Source: Lachnospiraceae bacterium (GTDB taxonomy: Bacteria > Bacillota > Clostridia > Lachnospirales > Lachnospiraceae). From it: a DNA stretch of 64,000 nucleotides. Position 1 is the first letter of the stretch, and every line of letters begins with the position of its first letter. Location of the stretch: assembly GCA_017446045.1 (NCBI GenBank), contig JAFSRP010000018.1:294759-358758 (forward strand), given 5' to 3'. The notes below the pieces were generated by a model. It ran no database searches, had not been told where the DNA came from, and saw only the letters and a list, made by a program, of their open reading frames with translations. Shown here piece after piece: positions 41,058 through 50,241 of the stretch. Position numbers and translations under genes: made by a program.

Positions 41058-42217
41058 TTTGTTTTATCGGCTGCCTGTACCAGCTTTTTGAAATCCCTTA
41101 TCCCGCGGAACGCCCCGCCTTCAAAGTTGACGGAAAATCCCGCCAGCATATTGCCTGAGGAATAGATCCTGTTCGTGACCATGCTCTTCTGGGCCATTGC
41201 CGCCAGTATAAAACGGCCAAGAAACGTGTCGTCGTTGCTTGCTTTGCCCGCCTCTATATATTCACCTGTATATCTTTCCTCGTCAAATGCGGGTATCTTT
41301 TCTCCGCTGAGACTCTCCCCGAATGCTTTCCAGTCAGCGGAAGCATCCGTCTGCCTTTTTGAAAGAATGGAACGGATCTCCTGTTCTTCCTTTTCTGACA
41401 GATCCGCATCGCAGCAGTCAGGTTCAAAACGCTCGTCCGTTCCCCGCAGATATCTGAGCGCTCTGACCATCTGGCAGAACGCATAGTAGTAATCGGCAGG
41501 GTTGTTCTTGAGGATCTCCTGATAATCACCCCACGCCGGCAGATAAACATAACGCATAAAACTGTAATCCGGCAGATGGCCGGCACGGCCATGACCCAGA
41601 TTCATTACGGAATGCTCAGTGGCCTGAAAGACCGTTCCGTTATACTCCCCTGTCGCCGGATCGTCTTTTCCCGCAGGATTATGCCGGAACTGAACAGGCA
41701 CCTCAACGGTCATTCCGTTATCTTCTCTGATCTCCCGGCAGTACTCATTCACATTGTTGATCACGAGGGACGGCGTGCCCGCAAAATACCGGTGGGCCCA
41801 GGTATCTGCCAGTACATGCATGGCAATGCCGGCAGCCTGCAGGCTTTTATCCTTTGCCAGCTCTACTGTGGCGCCCGCGAGCGTCCCGCGCGGGCCGCAG
41901 ATGAGTCTGTATTTATCACAGTAGGCACGGGACCAGTGCTTTTTGACCGGTGCATAAAGATCATACGGCAGAAAATGAAAAGAAGCCCAGATCCTGGTGA
42001 TGTCCTGCCGCCCCAAAAGATCTGTACGGGCATCCATCAATTCCATCTGCAGCTGTGTTGTCGCGGCGCTCAGCGGTGCCTTCAGCTTGCTCAGAAAGCT
42101 CCTGGAACAGCAGTCTGTCATCTGTGCGCTGTAACAGATATCCAGGCTTTCCATGTGTGAAAACCCTGCCAGAAGTGCCGCGCAATAGGTAGCATAGTAA
42201 TGGAAATCCAGCTGCAT
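41054..42217 (-). CDS. DUF6765-like protein resembling zinc-dependent phospholipase C
   Basis: The 387-residue protein has no signal peptide. The N-terminal motif QLDFHYYATYCAALLAGFSHMES and the stretch AGIAMHVLADTWAHRYFAGTPSLVIN provide His and Asp residues arranged as in zinc-dependent phospholipase C-like hydrolases. The start has a strong GGGGAGG site. No substrate can be inferred. It lies in a run of five minus-strand genes (40524-43526) with membrane proteins. Confidence 0.6.
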   Translation of the reverse strand: MQLDFHYYATYCAALLAGFSHMESLDICYSAQMTDCCSRSFLSKLKAPLSAATTQLQMELMDARTDLLGRQDITRIWASFHFLPYDLYAPVKKHWSRAYCDKYRLICGPRGTLAGATVELAKDKSLQAAGIAMHVLADTWAHRYFAGTPSLVINNVNEYCREIREDNGMTVEVPVQFRHNPAGKDDPATGEYNGTVFQATEHSVMNLGHGRAGHLPDYSFMRYVYLPAWGDYQEILKNNPADYYYAFCQMVRALRYLRGTDERFEPDCCDADLSEKEEQEIRSILSKRQTDASADWKAFGESLSGEKIPAFDEERYTGEYIEAGKASNDDTFLGRFILAAMAQKSMVTNRIYSSGNMLAGFSVNFEGGAFRGIRDFKKLVQAADKTK

Positions 42218-42220
42218 TTG

Positions 42221-42754
42221 CTACCTCCCCGTCTTCTTTCCGGTGTTGATTTCCTGAGCGCGTGCTCTTCGGACACGGATCCCGGCATAGATCATTTCAC
42301 ACTCCAAAACCATGGATGTCAGTTCGATAAGAGTGCTGATGATCATGTCCGGAATATCATTCGCCGCCGCCTTGCCATAGCGGAACAGAATGAATAATGT
42401 GATGAGTGAGCCCAGCACCATCGCCCCGGTCAGAATGAGATAAACGGGACTCTTCTTATGACCGCGTCCTTCCGCCCTTGCAGACAGTCCGACATAAAGG
42501 CGTACCGCAAGGTCTGCCATCAGGATAAGGAAGACTGCAGCAACAACGACGATCACGCCGGCTTTGCCGATCTCATTAATAGATATCTCTTCGATGATCT
42601 CCGTGCGATCCGAGATCAGGTATAATAATGCTTTCACAAGGCTCCACACGCCAAAAAGAAGCACGCCGCCGCCAACGACTACCAGCGTGTTCTCGTCTTT
42701 TCGCAGCCTGACAGCCGCGGGATCATTATAGATTTCAGGTTCAGTCTGATCCAT
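42221..42754 (-). CDS. Four-helix membrane protein, unknown function
   Basis: The ATG at 42754 follows GGAAAGC and gives 177 residues. Helices lie at about 25-45, 65-90, 110-130 and 140-165. Polar stretches are KKSPVY and a basic C-terminus (RVRRARAQEINTGKKTGR). No family is recognised. It sits between the hydrolase and the DUF6765-like gene with short gaps. Confidence 0.7.
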   Translation of the reverse strand: MDQTEPEIYNDPAAVRLRKDENTLVVVGGGVLLFGVWSLVKALLYLISDRTEIIEEISINEIGKAGVIVVVAAVFLILMADLAVRLYVGLSARAEGRGHKKSPVYLILTGAMVLGSLITLFILFRYGKAAANDIPDMIISTLIELTSMVLECEMIYAGIRVRRARAQEINTGKKTGR

Positions 42755-42767
42755 GCTTTCCAAAAAC

Positions 42768-43526
42768 TCAGGTGAACTTAAAAAACTGCAATATAGCTTT
42801 GATCGCTGTCTCCATACAGGCGGGATTCTGAAACCGGTGATCCGCATGCTCAACAGGAAGGAATTCGATCACGTTATCATCGGCGAATGCCTTCGAAACA
42901 CTGATCGGGATCACTTCATCCAGCATTCCGTGAATAATGAGGATATCATCCGCATAGTCCAGGTAACTGATCTTGCGGATATCGTTGCTCTCCAGCTCTT
43001 CCAGGAACTGACGCCCGACCCCGATCTTGTTATCAAATCCGACCGGAACAGTCTTTCCTTTCATGATCGCGTCAAACTCGCCGTCCCGCATGATCCTCGA
43101 CGTCAGTGACTCATACATATTGATCGCAGGGCTCCGCAGGGCGATCCTGACGAAAGGATCGCCGAATTCCGCAAGATATCTCAGGTTCAGGTAAGCTCCG
43201 AAGCTCATGGCATAGGAATAGATCTCCTCCGCATGGAGCTCTTCCCTGATATACCTGATAATGATCGCCAGGTAGGTCATGCAGTCCTGCAGGCTCATCT
43301 TCTTTCTTACGTCATCCCCGTGACAGGGCAGATCGAAGGTCAGTATTGCGATACCCTTGTATTTCGTCAGGACCCTTTCCGCGAACTTCTTTGCGGACGC
43401 GGTATCCTTATTGCCGGCAAAACCATGCGTATACAGGACCGCTTTCCGGATATCGGAGATCTTATCGCAATATAATTTGCACCGGATACTGCAGCCTTCC
43501 TTATTGATCGCAAAGTATTTTTCCAT
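42768..43526 (-). CDS. Alpha/beta hydrolase
   Basis: The 252-residue protein has an oxyanion region LYTHGFAGN, a nucleophile elbow YAMSFGAY with Ser about residue 107, catalytic Asp in IIHGMLDEVIP and His in EHADHRF. This is the lineage of serine hydrolases near the prolyl-oligopeptidase/acylglycerol-lipase-like group. It is cytoplasmic with no signal peptide, and its substrate is unknown. Confidence 0.85.
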   Translation of the reverse strand: MEKYFAINKEGCSIRCKLYCDKISDIRKAVLYTHGFAGNKDTASAKKFAERVLTKYKGIAILTFDLPCHGDDVRKKMSLQDCMTYLAIIIRYIREELHAEEIYSYAMSFGAYLNLRYLAEFGDPFVRIALRSPAINMYESLTSRIMRDGEFDAIMKGKTVPVGFDNKIGVGRQFLEELESNDIRKISYLDYADDILIIHGMLDEVIPISVSKAFADDNVIEFLPVEHADHRFQNPACMETAIKAILQFFKFT

Positions 43527-43545
43527 CTTTTCGCTCCGGGTATTC

Positions 43546-43947
43546 TCAGTACTTTCTGCTCAGGATCAGATAACTGATCCAGTAGGCGCAAAGTATCAGG
43601 CATACCGAATAAGACAGCATTGTCCGGACCGTGTCATTTCCAAGGATCGTTGCGGCTATCACGCCAATCCCCTCGACCATGATCGCGATATAGCCGGCCC
43701 AGGACCAGCTCTTCATCCGCAGGAACCTGTTTCTTTCATCGTTCACCTCGGTATCGATCTTCTCCTGGTACTCCGGATCTCTGCGGTATCTCAGATTCCT
43801 TATGATCTGAAGTACACCGACCGCAGTAAGCGCCCCGCCCATGCCGGCGTACAAAGAATCCAGTACCTCCGCTATGGACAGAGCCATCAGCACCACGCCG
43901 AAAACTGCCCAGAAAATGCTCAGTGCCAGCCTTTTATTATCATACAT
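43546..43947 (-). CDS. Small membrane protein paired with an XRE regulator
   Basis: The ATG at 43947 is chosen because GGGGAGG lies 7 bases upstream; an ATG two codons earlier is too close to that site. The 133-residue protein has four helices (about 8-26, 32-48, 82-102, 108-130) and the cytoplasmic motif VNDERNRFLRMKSWSWAGY, seen in Firmicutes membrane proteins that lie beside small XRE regulators. It probably shares the operator control described for that gene. Confidence 0.75.
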   Translation of the reverse strand: MYDNKRLALSIFWAVFGVVLMALSIAEVLDSLYAGMGGALTAVGVLQIIRNLRYRRDPEYQEKIDTEVNDERNRFLRMKSWSWAGYIAIMVEGIGVIAATILGNDTVRTMLSYSVCLILCAYWISYLILSRKY

Positions 43948-43949
43948 GT

Positions 43950-44147
43950 TCATTCCTCCCCGAAAATAAAGACTTCCTCGATCGTCATTCCGAAATACGC
44001 CGCGATCTTATGCGCCAACAGAATAGACGGATTATAACGTCCGTTTTCCAGAGAACTGATCGTCTGCCGGGAGACACCCATCAACCCGGCAAGCTCCTCC
44101 TGGCGTATTCCCCTGCTGTTTCGTATTTCTTCGATCCTGTTTTTCAT
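43950..44147 (-). CDS. Small XRE-family transcriptional regulator
   Basis: The 65-residue protein begins MKNRIEEIRNSRGIRQEELAGLMGVSRQTISSLENGRYNPS, a complete helix-turn-helix of the usual length. TAGGA lies nine bases before the ATG at 44147. Its promoter is flanked by two 18-bp inverted repeats, the normal sign of autoregulation. It overlaps the membrane-protein gene. Confidence 0.93.
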   Translation of the reverse strand: MKNRIEEIRNSRGIRQEELAGLMGVSRQTISSLENGRYNPSILLAHKIAAYFGMTIEEVFIFGEE

Positions 44148-44187
44148 CGTTTCATTCCTATTTGTCATTGATCAGTATCTTGCGCTA

Positions 44188-44205
44188 TGTAAAGCTTGCT
44201 TTACA
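44188..44205. promoter_or_regulatory. Operator 1 of the XRE regulator
   Basis: TGTAAAGC and GCTTTACA form a perfect inverted repeat with a 2-base centre, just downstream of the -10 box. Confidence 0.7.
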
Positions 44206-44210
44206 CCTGT

Positions 44211-44239
44211 AAGATACCATTGGGAGGAATGTTTGTCAA
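44211..44239 (-). promoter_or_regulatory. Promoter of the XRE regulator operon
   Basis: TTGACA and TATCTT are separated by 17 bases on the minus strand, between the two operators. Confidence 0.75.
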
Positions 44240-44251
44240 GTATACTTTACA
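44234..44251. promoter_or_regulatory. Operator 2 of the XRE regulator
   Basis: TGTCAAGT and ACTTTACA form a near-perfect version of operator 1 and overlap the -35 box. The centres of the two operators are 46 bases apart. Confidence 0.65.
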
Positions 44252-44262
44252 TTAATTATTTC

Positions 44263-45852
44263 TTACACTGCCCGCAGGATATCGTGGTCCAAAAGCTCAA
44301 GCCTGTCAGCCTGCAGCGCTACCTCACAGTGCAGGATAAAAATGCGGACTGCAGTCGTGAGAAAATCCATAATTATCGCCAGTGTAAGGCAGATGACCAT
44401 GCCTTCGCCGGGGATCCTGAACTGCGTCATGATGATGGTAAGTCCGGAGATCACGCCTCCTGCCACAGGCGGTGTTGCCATTGAGAGAAGCGAGCAGACG
44501 AACCACAGGCTGATCCACCAGGAAATGTCGGCGGTCATATCATAATAATGAGCCACGAAGGCCCCTATGGTCACATAAAGCAGTGACAGTGCCCCGCCCG
44601 CAAGAATATTTCCGATGGGGATCGCTGTCCTGGAAAACGCCGGATCTATTCCCAGCTTTTTCTCATTGATCTCCATGCTGAGAGAAAACGCTGCAACTGT
44701 CGACGCAGTGGTCAGGCCGATCAGAAAATCAGGCATGAGTTTCGGGATAAGCACCGATGCCTTGACTTTCAGCTTCCGGCAGACTGCCGCAGCATAGACC
44801 AGCATCAGAACAAGTCCGGATACCACCACGAACAGGAGCGGTTTCCAAAGAGTTAAGAATACCGCGGCAGTGCTGCTCCAGAACTGATTCAGTAAAGTGC
44901 AGAATACATACAAAGGAAGCAGGATGCAGATCATTGCAATACATCGTGTGACCACGATGCCGGCCTGAAAGAACAGATTGCGGATGCTTTCGGTCTGGCT
45001 CCCTGTCAGAAGCAGCGAGATTCCAACGATCGCAGCCAGAAATACGATCTGAAGTGTATTTCCATTCAGAAAAGGCTCAATGGGATTGGACGGAATGATC
45101 CCGAAGATCATCTCCAGGATAACGTACAGTGTGGATCCTCCGCCGGCTGTTCCGGGATCCAGCGGGAATAAACGGCTTACGCATAAAACCAGAGCGGCGC
45201 ATATAAGAAACGTGATGGCAACAAAACGAGATACCATCAGCTTTCCTATCCTCTCGAAGGCCGCGGCGCTGCCGATCCCGCAGATCCCGGTGACAATGGA
45301 CAAAAAGATCATGATCCCGATAAATGTATTGAGCAGATCAAGAAATCCTTTGGTAAGGAATGAAAGGCCGTATTCCGCGATGCCGATCCTGACTGTGTCC
45401 GGAAGGAAGCGGCCAAGCAGGCCGGCAACAACGGCTGCCGCGACAAAATACAGCATCATATACTTTGTCCAGCCCGCCTTTCCGGGAATTCTCAGAAGCA
45501 GCTCGTTCCTTTGAGAACGCCAGCGCCAGATGGGTAAGAAACCGGTCCTGGAAAGCAGCTGCGCCGTCCATTCCTGCAGTTCGTTCTCTTTCTTTTCAGT
45601 GGGGTCGAAACGTGTTCCGTTATACCGGATACTGAGCTTCCAGTCATTGAGCCATTTCTCGAAACGCAGCTCTGCCTCGGGATCATCTTCCCCATTCTCA
45701 CTGACATCCAGGAGCAGTTCCTCCATGGTCAGACGTATACGGACGATATCCGTATGCCGGATCCCGGCTTCCTGCAGCCAGTTCTGAATGCATTCCGACG
45801 CTTCATCCACGCCCTTGCGGTTCAGACATATTGTTTTCTTCTGTGCTTTCAT
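44263..45852 (-). CDS. SLC1-type dicarboxylate/amino-acid symporter fused to an N-terminal ATPase-like domain
   Basis: Residues about 130-510 form a dicarboxylate/amino acid:cation symporter with the SLC1 landmarks TTASTVAAFSLSMEIN in place of the serine-rich loop, TAIPIGNILAGGA, and TPPVAGG. The first about 110 residues are soluble. They resemble a GHKL/RsbW-type fold through IRLTMEELLLDVSENG, which is like the N-box of anti-sigma kinases but with Asp where Asn normally binds Mg-ATP. The role of this domain is unknown; a regulatory domain is inferred. Start AAAGG-ATG is well placed. Confidence 0.75.
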   Translation of the reverse strand: MKAQKKTICLNRKGVDEASECIQNWLQEAGIRHTDIVRIRLTMEELLLDVSENGEDDPEAELRFEKWLNDWKLSIRYNGTRFDPTEKKENELQEWTAQLLSRTGFLPIWRWRSQRNELLLRIPGKAGWTKYMMLYFVAAAVVAGLLGRFLPDTVRIGIAEYGLSFLTKGFLDLLNTFIGIMIFLSIVTGICGIGSAAAFERIGKLMVSRFVAITFLICAALVLCVSRLFPLDPGTAGGGSTLYVILEMIFGIIPSNPIEPFLNGNTLQIVFLAAIVGISLLLTGSQTESIRNLFFQAGIVVTRCIAMICILLPLYVFCTLLNQFWSSTAAVFLTLWKPLLFVVVSGLVLMLVYAAAVCRKLKVKASVLIPKLMPDFLIGLTTASTVAAFSLSMEINEKKLGIDPAFSRTAIPIGNILAGGALSLLYVTIGAFVAHYYDMTADISWWISLWFVCSLLSMATPPVAGGVISGLTIIMTQFRIPGEGMVICLTLAIIMDFLTTAVRIFILHCEVALQADRLELLDHDILRAV

Positions 45853-45861
45853 ACGGTACCT

Positions 45862-47154
45862 TTATTTCATCTGATCTCTTTGAAGCAAAGCGACATTTTC
45901 GACATGTTCCGTAAAGGGGAATAGGTCCACCGGCTGGACCTTGGTTGCCTGATATCCTTTTTTCTGAAAATACAGCAGATCTCTCTTCAGCGTATCCGGA
46001 CCACAGGAAATATAGACGATCCGGGAAGGATCCATGCTTACGGCAGCGTTGATGAATTGCCTGGTGCTACCGGATCTCGGCGGATCCATGAACACGATAT
46101 CGGTTTTCTTACCGGCAGCAGCCAGCTCCTGCATATACTTTCCGGCGTCACCCACGATGAAGCGCGTGTTGGAAATATCATTTTCCTTTGCATTCAGCCG
46201 CGCATCCCGCACCGCGTCCGGATTCAGCTCTATGCCTGTCACGATGCACTCCGGACATATCTTCGCCGCAGCAAGACCGATCGTTCCGATCCCACAGTAG
46301 GCATCGATCACATGTACCTCCGCACGGGATCCTGCTGTGCCTGTGTCCGATCCATCCTGCCATAATCCCGCAAATCGGATCGCCGTTTCATAAAGCACTT
46401 CTGTCTGTACAGGGTTTACCTGATAAAAAGACTGCGGTGAGATGCGGAAAGTACATCCGCATAAGCAGTCACGGATAAATCCGGGACCGTAGATCGTACG
46501 GTTTTCCTTCCCAAGGACCATGCTTGTGTCTTCATCATTGACATTGATGATGATCGTCGTGATCTCCGGATGTTCCTTCAGCAAAGCCTTGACAAAATTG
46601 TTTTTACCGGGCAGGATCGGGGAAGCCAGGACCAGCACGACCATGATCTCACCGCTCTGAAAGCCGCGGCGCACCAGCACGTGACGCAGCAGCCCATATC
46701 CGCTGTCCTCGTCATAGATACGAATCTTAAAGGAACGCAGCATCGATCTGATGCTGCGTATGATCTCCTGGCTTTTAAGGTCTTCCAGCAGGCATTCCCT
46801 GATATCGACAACGCGGTGGGATCCGGCTTCATAGCAGCCGGCAAGGATATTGCCCTTTTTATCAAGGCCGAAAACATGATGGACCTTGTTGCGGTAGTAC
46901 AGCGGATCGGACATGCCCACGATGGGGGCGACCCGGCAGAAGCCGCCGAGAAGCTCCTCCATCTGCTTTTGCTTCTTCCGAAGCTGCAGGGCATAATCCA
47001 TGCCGCTGTACCGGCAGCCGCCGCATTTTCCTGCGGATGGACAGACATGGCTGTTTTTGACACCCGTATCTTCCCGCCGCGCAGGGCGAGGCTGTCGTCC
47101 GGATGATCCGGTCCGCTTCTTGTTTACTTTATTATGATTCACAGGATCCGGCAT
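45862..47154 (-). CDS. RlmD/TrmA-family 23S rRNA uracil-C5 methyltransferase
   Basis: The 430-residue protein has the Fe-S Cys motif CPSAGKCGGCRY, the SAM site DAYCGIGTIGLAAA, the FMDPPRSGS motif and the catalytic Cys in YISCGPDTL. These are the RumA/RlmD landmarks. The TRAM domain is replaced by an N-terminal basic tail. The target position on rRNA is not certain from sequence alone. It ends the block that begins with the Hsp70-like pair. Confidence 0.9.
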   Translation of the reverse strand: MPDPVNHNKVNKKRTGSSGRQPRPARREDTGVKNSHVCPSAGKCGGCRYSGMDYALQLRKKQKQMEELLGGFCRVAPIVGMSDPLYYRNKVHHVFGLDKKGNILAGCYEAGSHRVVDIRECLLEDLKSQEIIRSIRSMLRSFKIRIYDEDSGYGLLRHVLVRRGFQSGEIMVVLVLASPILPGKNNFVKALLKEHPEITTIIINVNDEDTSMVLGKENRTIYGPGFIRDCLCGCTFRISPQSFYQVNPVQTEVLYETAIRFAGLWQDGSDTGTAGSRAEVHVIDAYCGIGTIGLAAAKICPECIVTGIELNPDAVRDARLNAKENDISNTRFIVGDAGKYMQELAAAGKKTDIVFMDPPRSGSTRQFINAAVSMDPSRIVYISCGPDTLKRDLLYFQKKGYQATKVQPVDLFPFTEHVENVALLQRDQMK

Positions 47155-47162
47155 AGTATGAT

Positions 47163-49076
47163 TTATCCCAGCGGGATCTCCACGACCTCTGCCATCTTTG
47201 TCAGGCAGAGCTCGATCTGTTCGGAAATATCCCGGACCAGGCGCTCGGTGATCTCCTCGGTCTTTTCCTTTTCCAGTTTTTCGTATAGATTCTTCTTGAC
47301 CTCTGCGCTGATACGGTCTGCACGGGATTTCAGATAGCTCTTCGGCATGAGTTTCCGCATCGGCTTTGGAATATTCATCTTCAGAAATGCCCCCTGCATC
47401 TGTTCCTTGCCCAGTGCCAGCACCAGTGCCGAAATGATAAACCCGATCACGATGCCCTGGATACCGCTCGCGATCAGCGCTACGCCGCTGCCGCCGCAGA
47501 GAAGACCTACCACAACCGAGACAATGGCATCTATCAGCCAGGTCATTTCCTCCACCGCAAAGAGATCCTTTGTCTCCACGCGGATATCGATATCTGTCAG
47601 CGATAGATAAGAGTTCAGGCTCAGCGCGGAATACGGGACGTTGTGTCTCACACAGATCGGCATCGTATGTTCCTCAAGGCTGAGTGCGACATTCTTGAGC
47701 CATGCCGCGACCGTCTTTGCCAGGAGGCTTCGTCCCTCATCAGAATGCAGATAGGCATCGATCTCCTGTTCCAGGATCCCGTCTATATCCGCCAGCCTGT
47801 CTACGCCGCCTTCTCTCCATCGGTCAATGACGGGAAGCGCAACTTTATCAAGGATCGGATCCACCATGGTATCGACAGTGTTATGATACAGCTCGTCGAT
47901 ATGCATTTCCACGAGATCCTCCACTGTTGTGGATTCGATCAAAGCAGCAAGATCCGCCTTGAACTCCCGAAGTTCCTCATCGATCTTCCCGCAGCTTGCA
48001 AGGCCTTTGGCAACGGAAAACTCCGGTTCGCTGCCGCAGATGACCACCGCGTCCGGGAAGATCTCCCGGCACCAGTCACGGATCGCGGTCAGCCGCGAGA
48101 CACCGCCGGTCATAAAGATCAGTTCGGGCTGCTTTTCCGTTATGTTTTCTTTCACCTGACGGAGACTCTCGGTAAAAACTTCATGAAATGACCTGCCGCC
48201 GAGACGCTCCACTTTTTTGTGAAGGAGCTTTTCCGCGATATCCGGGTTCATACTCAGTTTCAGGCGCACGGGGAGTATCTGTGCCCGGATCGTGACTGTC
48301 TGGCTAAGTGTCTCTTTCTTCCAGTATTCCTCATCTGTGAAGTATTTTTCTTTGAGCCTTCTCGCGGCAAATTCGCAGTAGGTCCTCCAGGCTTCATTTT
48401 CCGCAAAGATACGGCGGATCTTCGGCGGATCAAACGAAGCCTCGACAGCTTCCTCCAGCAGGATCTCATCCATGATGCCGCCGCCCAGCGAGACTTCTCC
48501 TCCGGTCTTCAGCTCCACCTCCCGGCCGCTCATGATATAGGCAAAGTCTGTTGTCGAAGATCCGATATCCACCACAAGCACCGGTCGGGAAAGAATATCA
48601 TATCCCACCTGCAGATGACGGGACCGGCAGGCGCTGACCAACGCCGCCCGGGACTCCGAGACCACTTTCAGCGGCGGATACCCGGCGCTCTCAAAAATCT
48701 CCCTGTACTCCTCACGTGCACCCTTGTCCCAGCCCGCGGGACAGCCGACATAAAAGCACTGGTCATCGCCGCGCACCAGATCACCATTCAGGAGAAGCTC
48801 TCCCAGAACACCGGCCGCAAAGCTCTTGATGTCGGCACGCACAGAAGGATCCGTAAGAAAACGGCTCTTAAAGCGAAGCTGCCGCACCAGCACATCCGGC
48901 TCGTAGCAGGCGCCCTCTCCGATCAGAAGCTGACCGTCCCTGCGCATCGCATACGCCGTAATAAAGCTTCGGGCTTCCTGTACGGTCAGTACCTCCGGTG
49001 TTTCCTGATCATGTTTTTCCAGCCTGGTGACCGCGCTTTCCGCGTCGCCCAGGTCAAATCCGTAAAATCGTTCCAT
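47163..49076 (-). CDS. Hsp70-like ATPase with C-terminal membrane region
   Basis: The 637-residue protein has an actin/Hsp70-type ATPase core: FYGFDLGD (phosphate 1), PVLVVDIGSSTTDFAY (phosphate 2) and LIFMTGGVSRLTAIR (adenosine). It lacks the substrate-binding domain of DnaK. Residues about 520-560 (WLIDAIVSVVVGLLCGGSGVALIASGIQGIVIGFIISALVLAL) form two or three Gly-rich membrane helices, and a coiled-coil tail follows. It is a membrane-associated Hsp70-like protein of unknown function. It is downstream of a membrane-protein gene and probably works with it. Confidence 0.85.
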   Translation of the reverse strand: MERFYGFDLGDAESAVTRLEKHDQETPEVLTVQEARSFITAYAMRRDGQLLIGEGACYEPDVLVRQLRFKSRFLTDPSVRADIKSFAAGVLGELLLNGDLVRGDDQCFYVGCPAGWDKGAREEYREIFESAGYPPLKVVSESRAALVSACRSRHLQVGYDILSRPVLVVDIGSSTTDFAYIMSGREVELKTGGEVSLGGGIMDEILLEEAVEASFDPPKIRRIFAENEAWRTYCEFAARRLKEKYFTDEEYWKKETLSQTVTIRAQILPVRLKLSMNPDIAEKLLHKKVERLGGRSFHEVFTESLRQVKENITEKQPELIFMTGGVSRLTAIRDWCREIFPDAVVICGSEPEFSVAKGLASCGKIDEELREFKADLAALIESTTVEDLVEMHIDELYHNTVDTMVDPILDKVALPVIDRWREGGVDRLADIDGILEQEIDAYLHSDEGRSLLAKTVAAWLKNVALSLEEHTMPICVRHNVPYSALSLNSYLSLTDIDIRVETKDLFAVEEMTWLIDAIVSVVVGLLCGGSGVALIASGIQGIVIGFIISALVLALGKEQMQGAFLKMNIPKPMRKLMPKSYLKSRADRISAEVKKNLYEKLEKEKTEEITERLVRDISEQIELCLTKMAEVVEIPLG

Positions 49077-49120
49077 ATCCGCTGTCCTGTTATCTTATCA
49101 CCCGTCGAAAATAAACAAAG

Positions 49121-50032
49121 TTATTGCATACTGCCGGATGAGGCAAGGCCTTTCTTCAGCAGCTTTTCCTCCGCGGCGAATGCCGGACGGATCGTTCCCG
49201 CGCTATATGCGGGTATCATATCGAACCAGTTCCTTCTTGCGCCAGTACTGTCATTCTCATTCCAATCCACCACATCGATATGTCTCCGGTGGAGATAGAA
49301 CCGGATCTGTGAGATCATCTCTGCGGCCTGTTCATCAGACTCTCTGCGTGCATAGGCGTCCTCAAGCAGCATGGAAAGCAGTTCGAGCTCTTCCGGATCC
49401 ACATTGCCCGCCGCCTCCCGCAGCTGCTGCTTTTCCTCGGCGCGTCCGGCATTGCGGATCTCTTCAAGTACCTTGTCGATCATCAGGACAACAGCCAGGA
49501 CCTGGTGATAGACTTTCATGGGATCCGTAAGGACCTCGGCACGCATCTGTTCCCCGTCCGGCAGGACTTCCCGGCGCATACAGATCCCTGCGACAAACAG
49601 CAGGATCATTGCTGCGACAGGTGTGGAGATCAGCAGATACCAGCGCCACTCCGAAGACACCTGGGAAAGAAGGCGGTAAGTAATATAGACATACGGTGCG
49701 GCGCAAAGAAGTCCTAAAACAAGCAGTACCCAAAACCTCCGGAGGATCTTTCCGGCTCCGCGCTCCGCTCCTTTCTCACCGCCGATATAATCCCTGTGTC
49801 CGTAAATACGTGTCACACCGGCGGTATCGATCAGGCCTGCGGAAGTCTTGGCTGTCCGTATCATGGCACTGGCCGCTTCACGCACGCGGGGATCATCCTC
49901 CTGGTCATTGAAAGCATAAAGCAGACGGTCATACTCAGACTCCACTGTCCTGATGATCGCCGCCTTTTCGGCACCGCTCCATACAGAGACCAGACGCTCT
50001 TTATCCTGTTCGTATATCGACTGCAATGTCAT
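49121..50032 (-). CDS. Membrane protein partner of the Hsp70-like ATPase
   Basis: The 303-residue protein starts after AAGGAC. It has a charged helical N-terminal region (1-100), two membrane helices at about 101-125 and 130-153, and a soluble C-terminal part with Glu/Arg-rich helices (VLEEIRNAGRAEEKQQLREAAG). No family is recognised. It is 44 bases upstream of the Hsp70-like gene on the same strand. Confidence 0.75.
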   Translation of the reverse strand: MTLQSIYEQDKERLVSVWSGAEKAAIIRTVESEYDRLLYAFNDQEDDPRVREAASAMIRTAKTSAGLIDTAGVTRIYGHRDYIGGEKGAERGAGKILRRFWVLLVLGLLCAAPYVYITYRLLSQVSSEWRWYLLISTPVAAMILLFVAGICMRREVLPDGEQMRAEVLTDPMKVYHQVLAVVLMIDKVLEEIRNAGRAEEKQQLREAAGNVDPEELELLSMLLEDAYARRESDEQAAEMISQIRFYLHRRHIDVVDWNENDSTGARRNWFDMIPAYSAGTIRPAFAAEEKLLKKGLASSGSMQ

Positions 50033-50126
50033 GCAAGTGTCCTTTCCGACTCTGAATCTTATATTGCTCAGGCGGTACTTTGTATTTCACAGTCCCTTCC
50101 TGCTTCAACACCCCTACTATAGCACA

Positions 50127-50160
50127 AAATCCGGAGAAGCAGATATACTTCTCCGGATTT
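50127..50160 (-). terminator. Terminator after the CAP-domain gene
   Basis: AAATCCGGAGAAG pairs perfectly with CTTCTCCGGATTT (13 bp, 8-base loop). TTTTG follows on the minus strand. It may work in both directions. Confidence 0.85.
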
Positions 50161-50241
50161 CATTATGTTTCTGTCAAATGCCGACAAGGGATCCCCCTGC
50201 GATGCTGCACGTTTTAACTGACAAAGCCTTCAACGGCTGCA

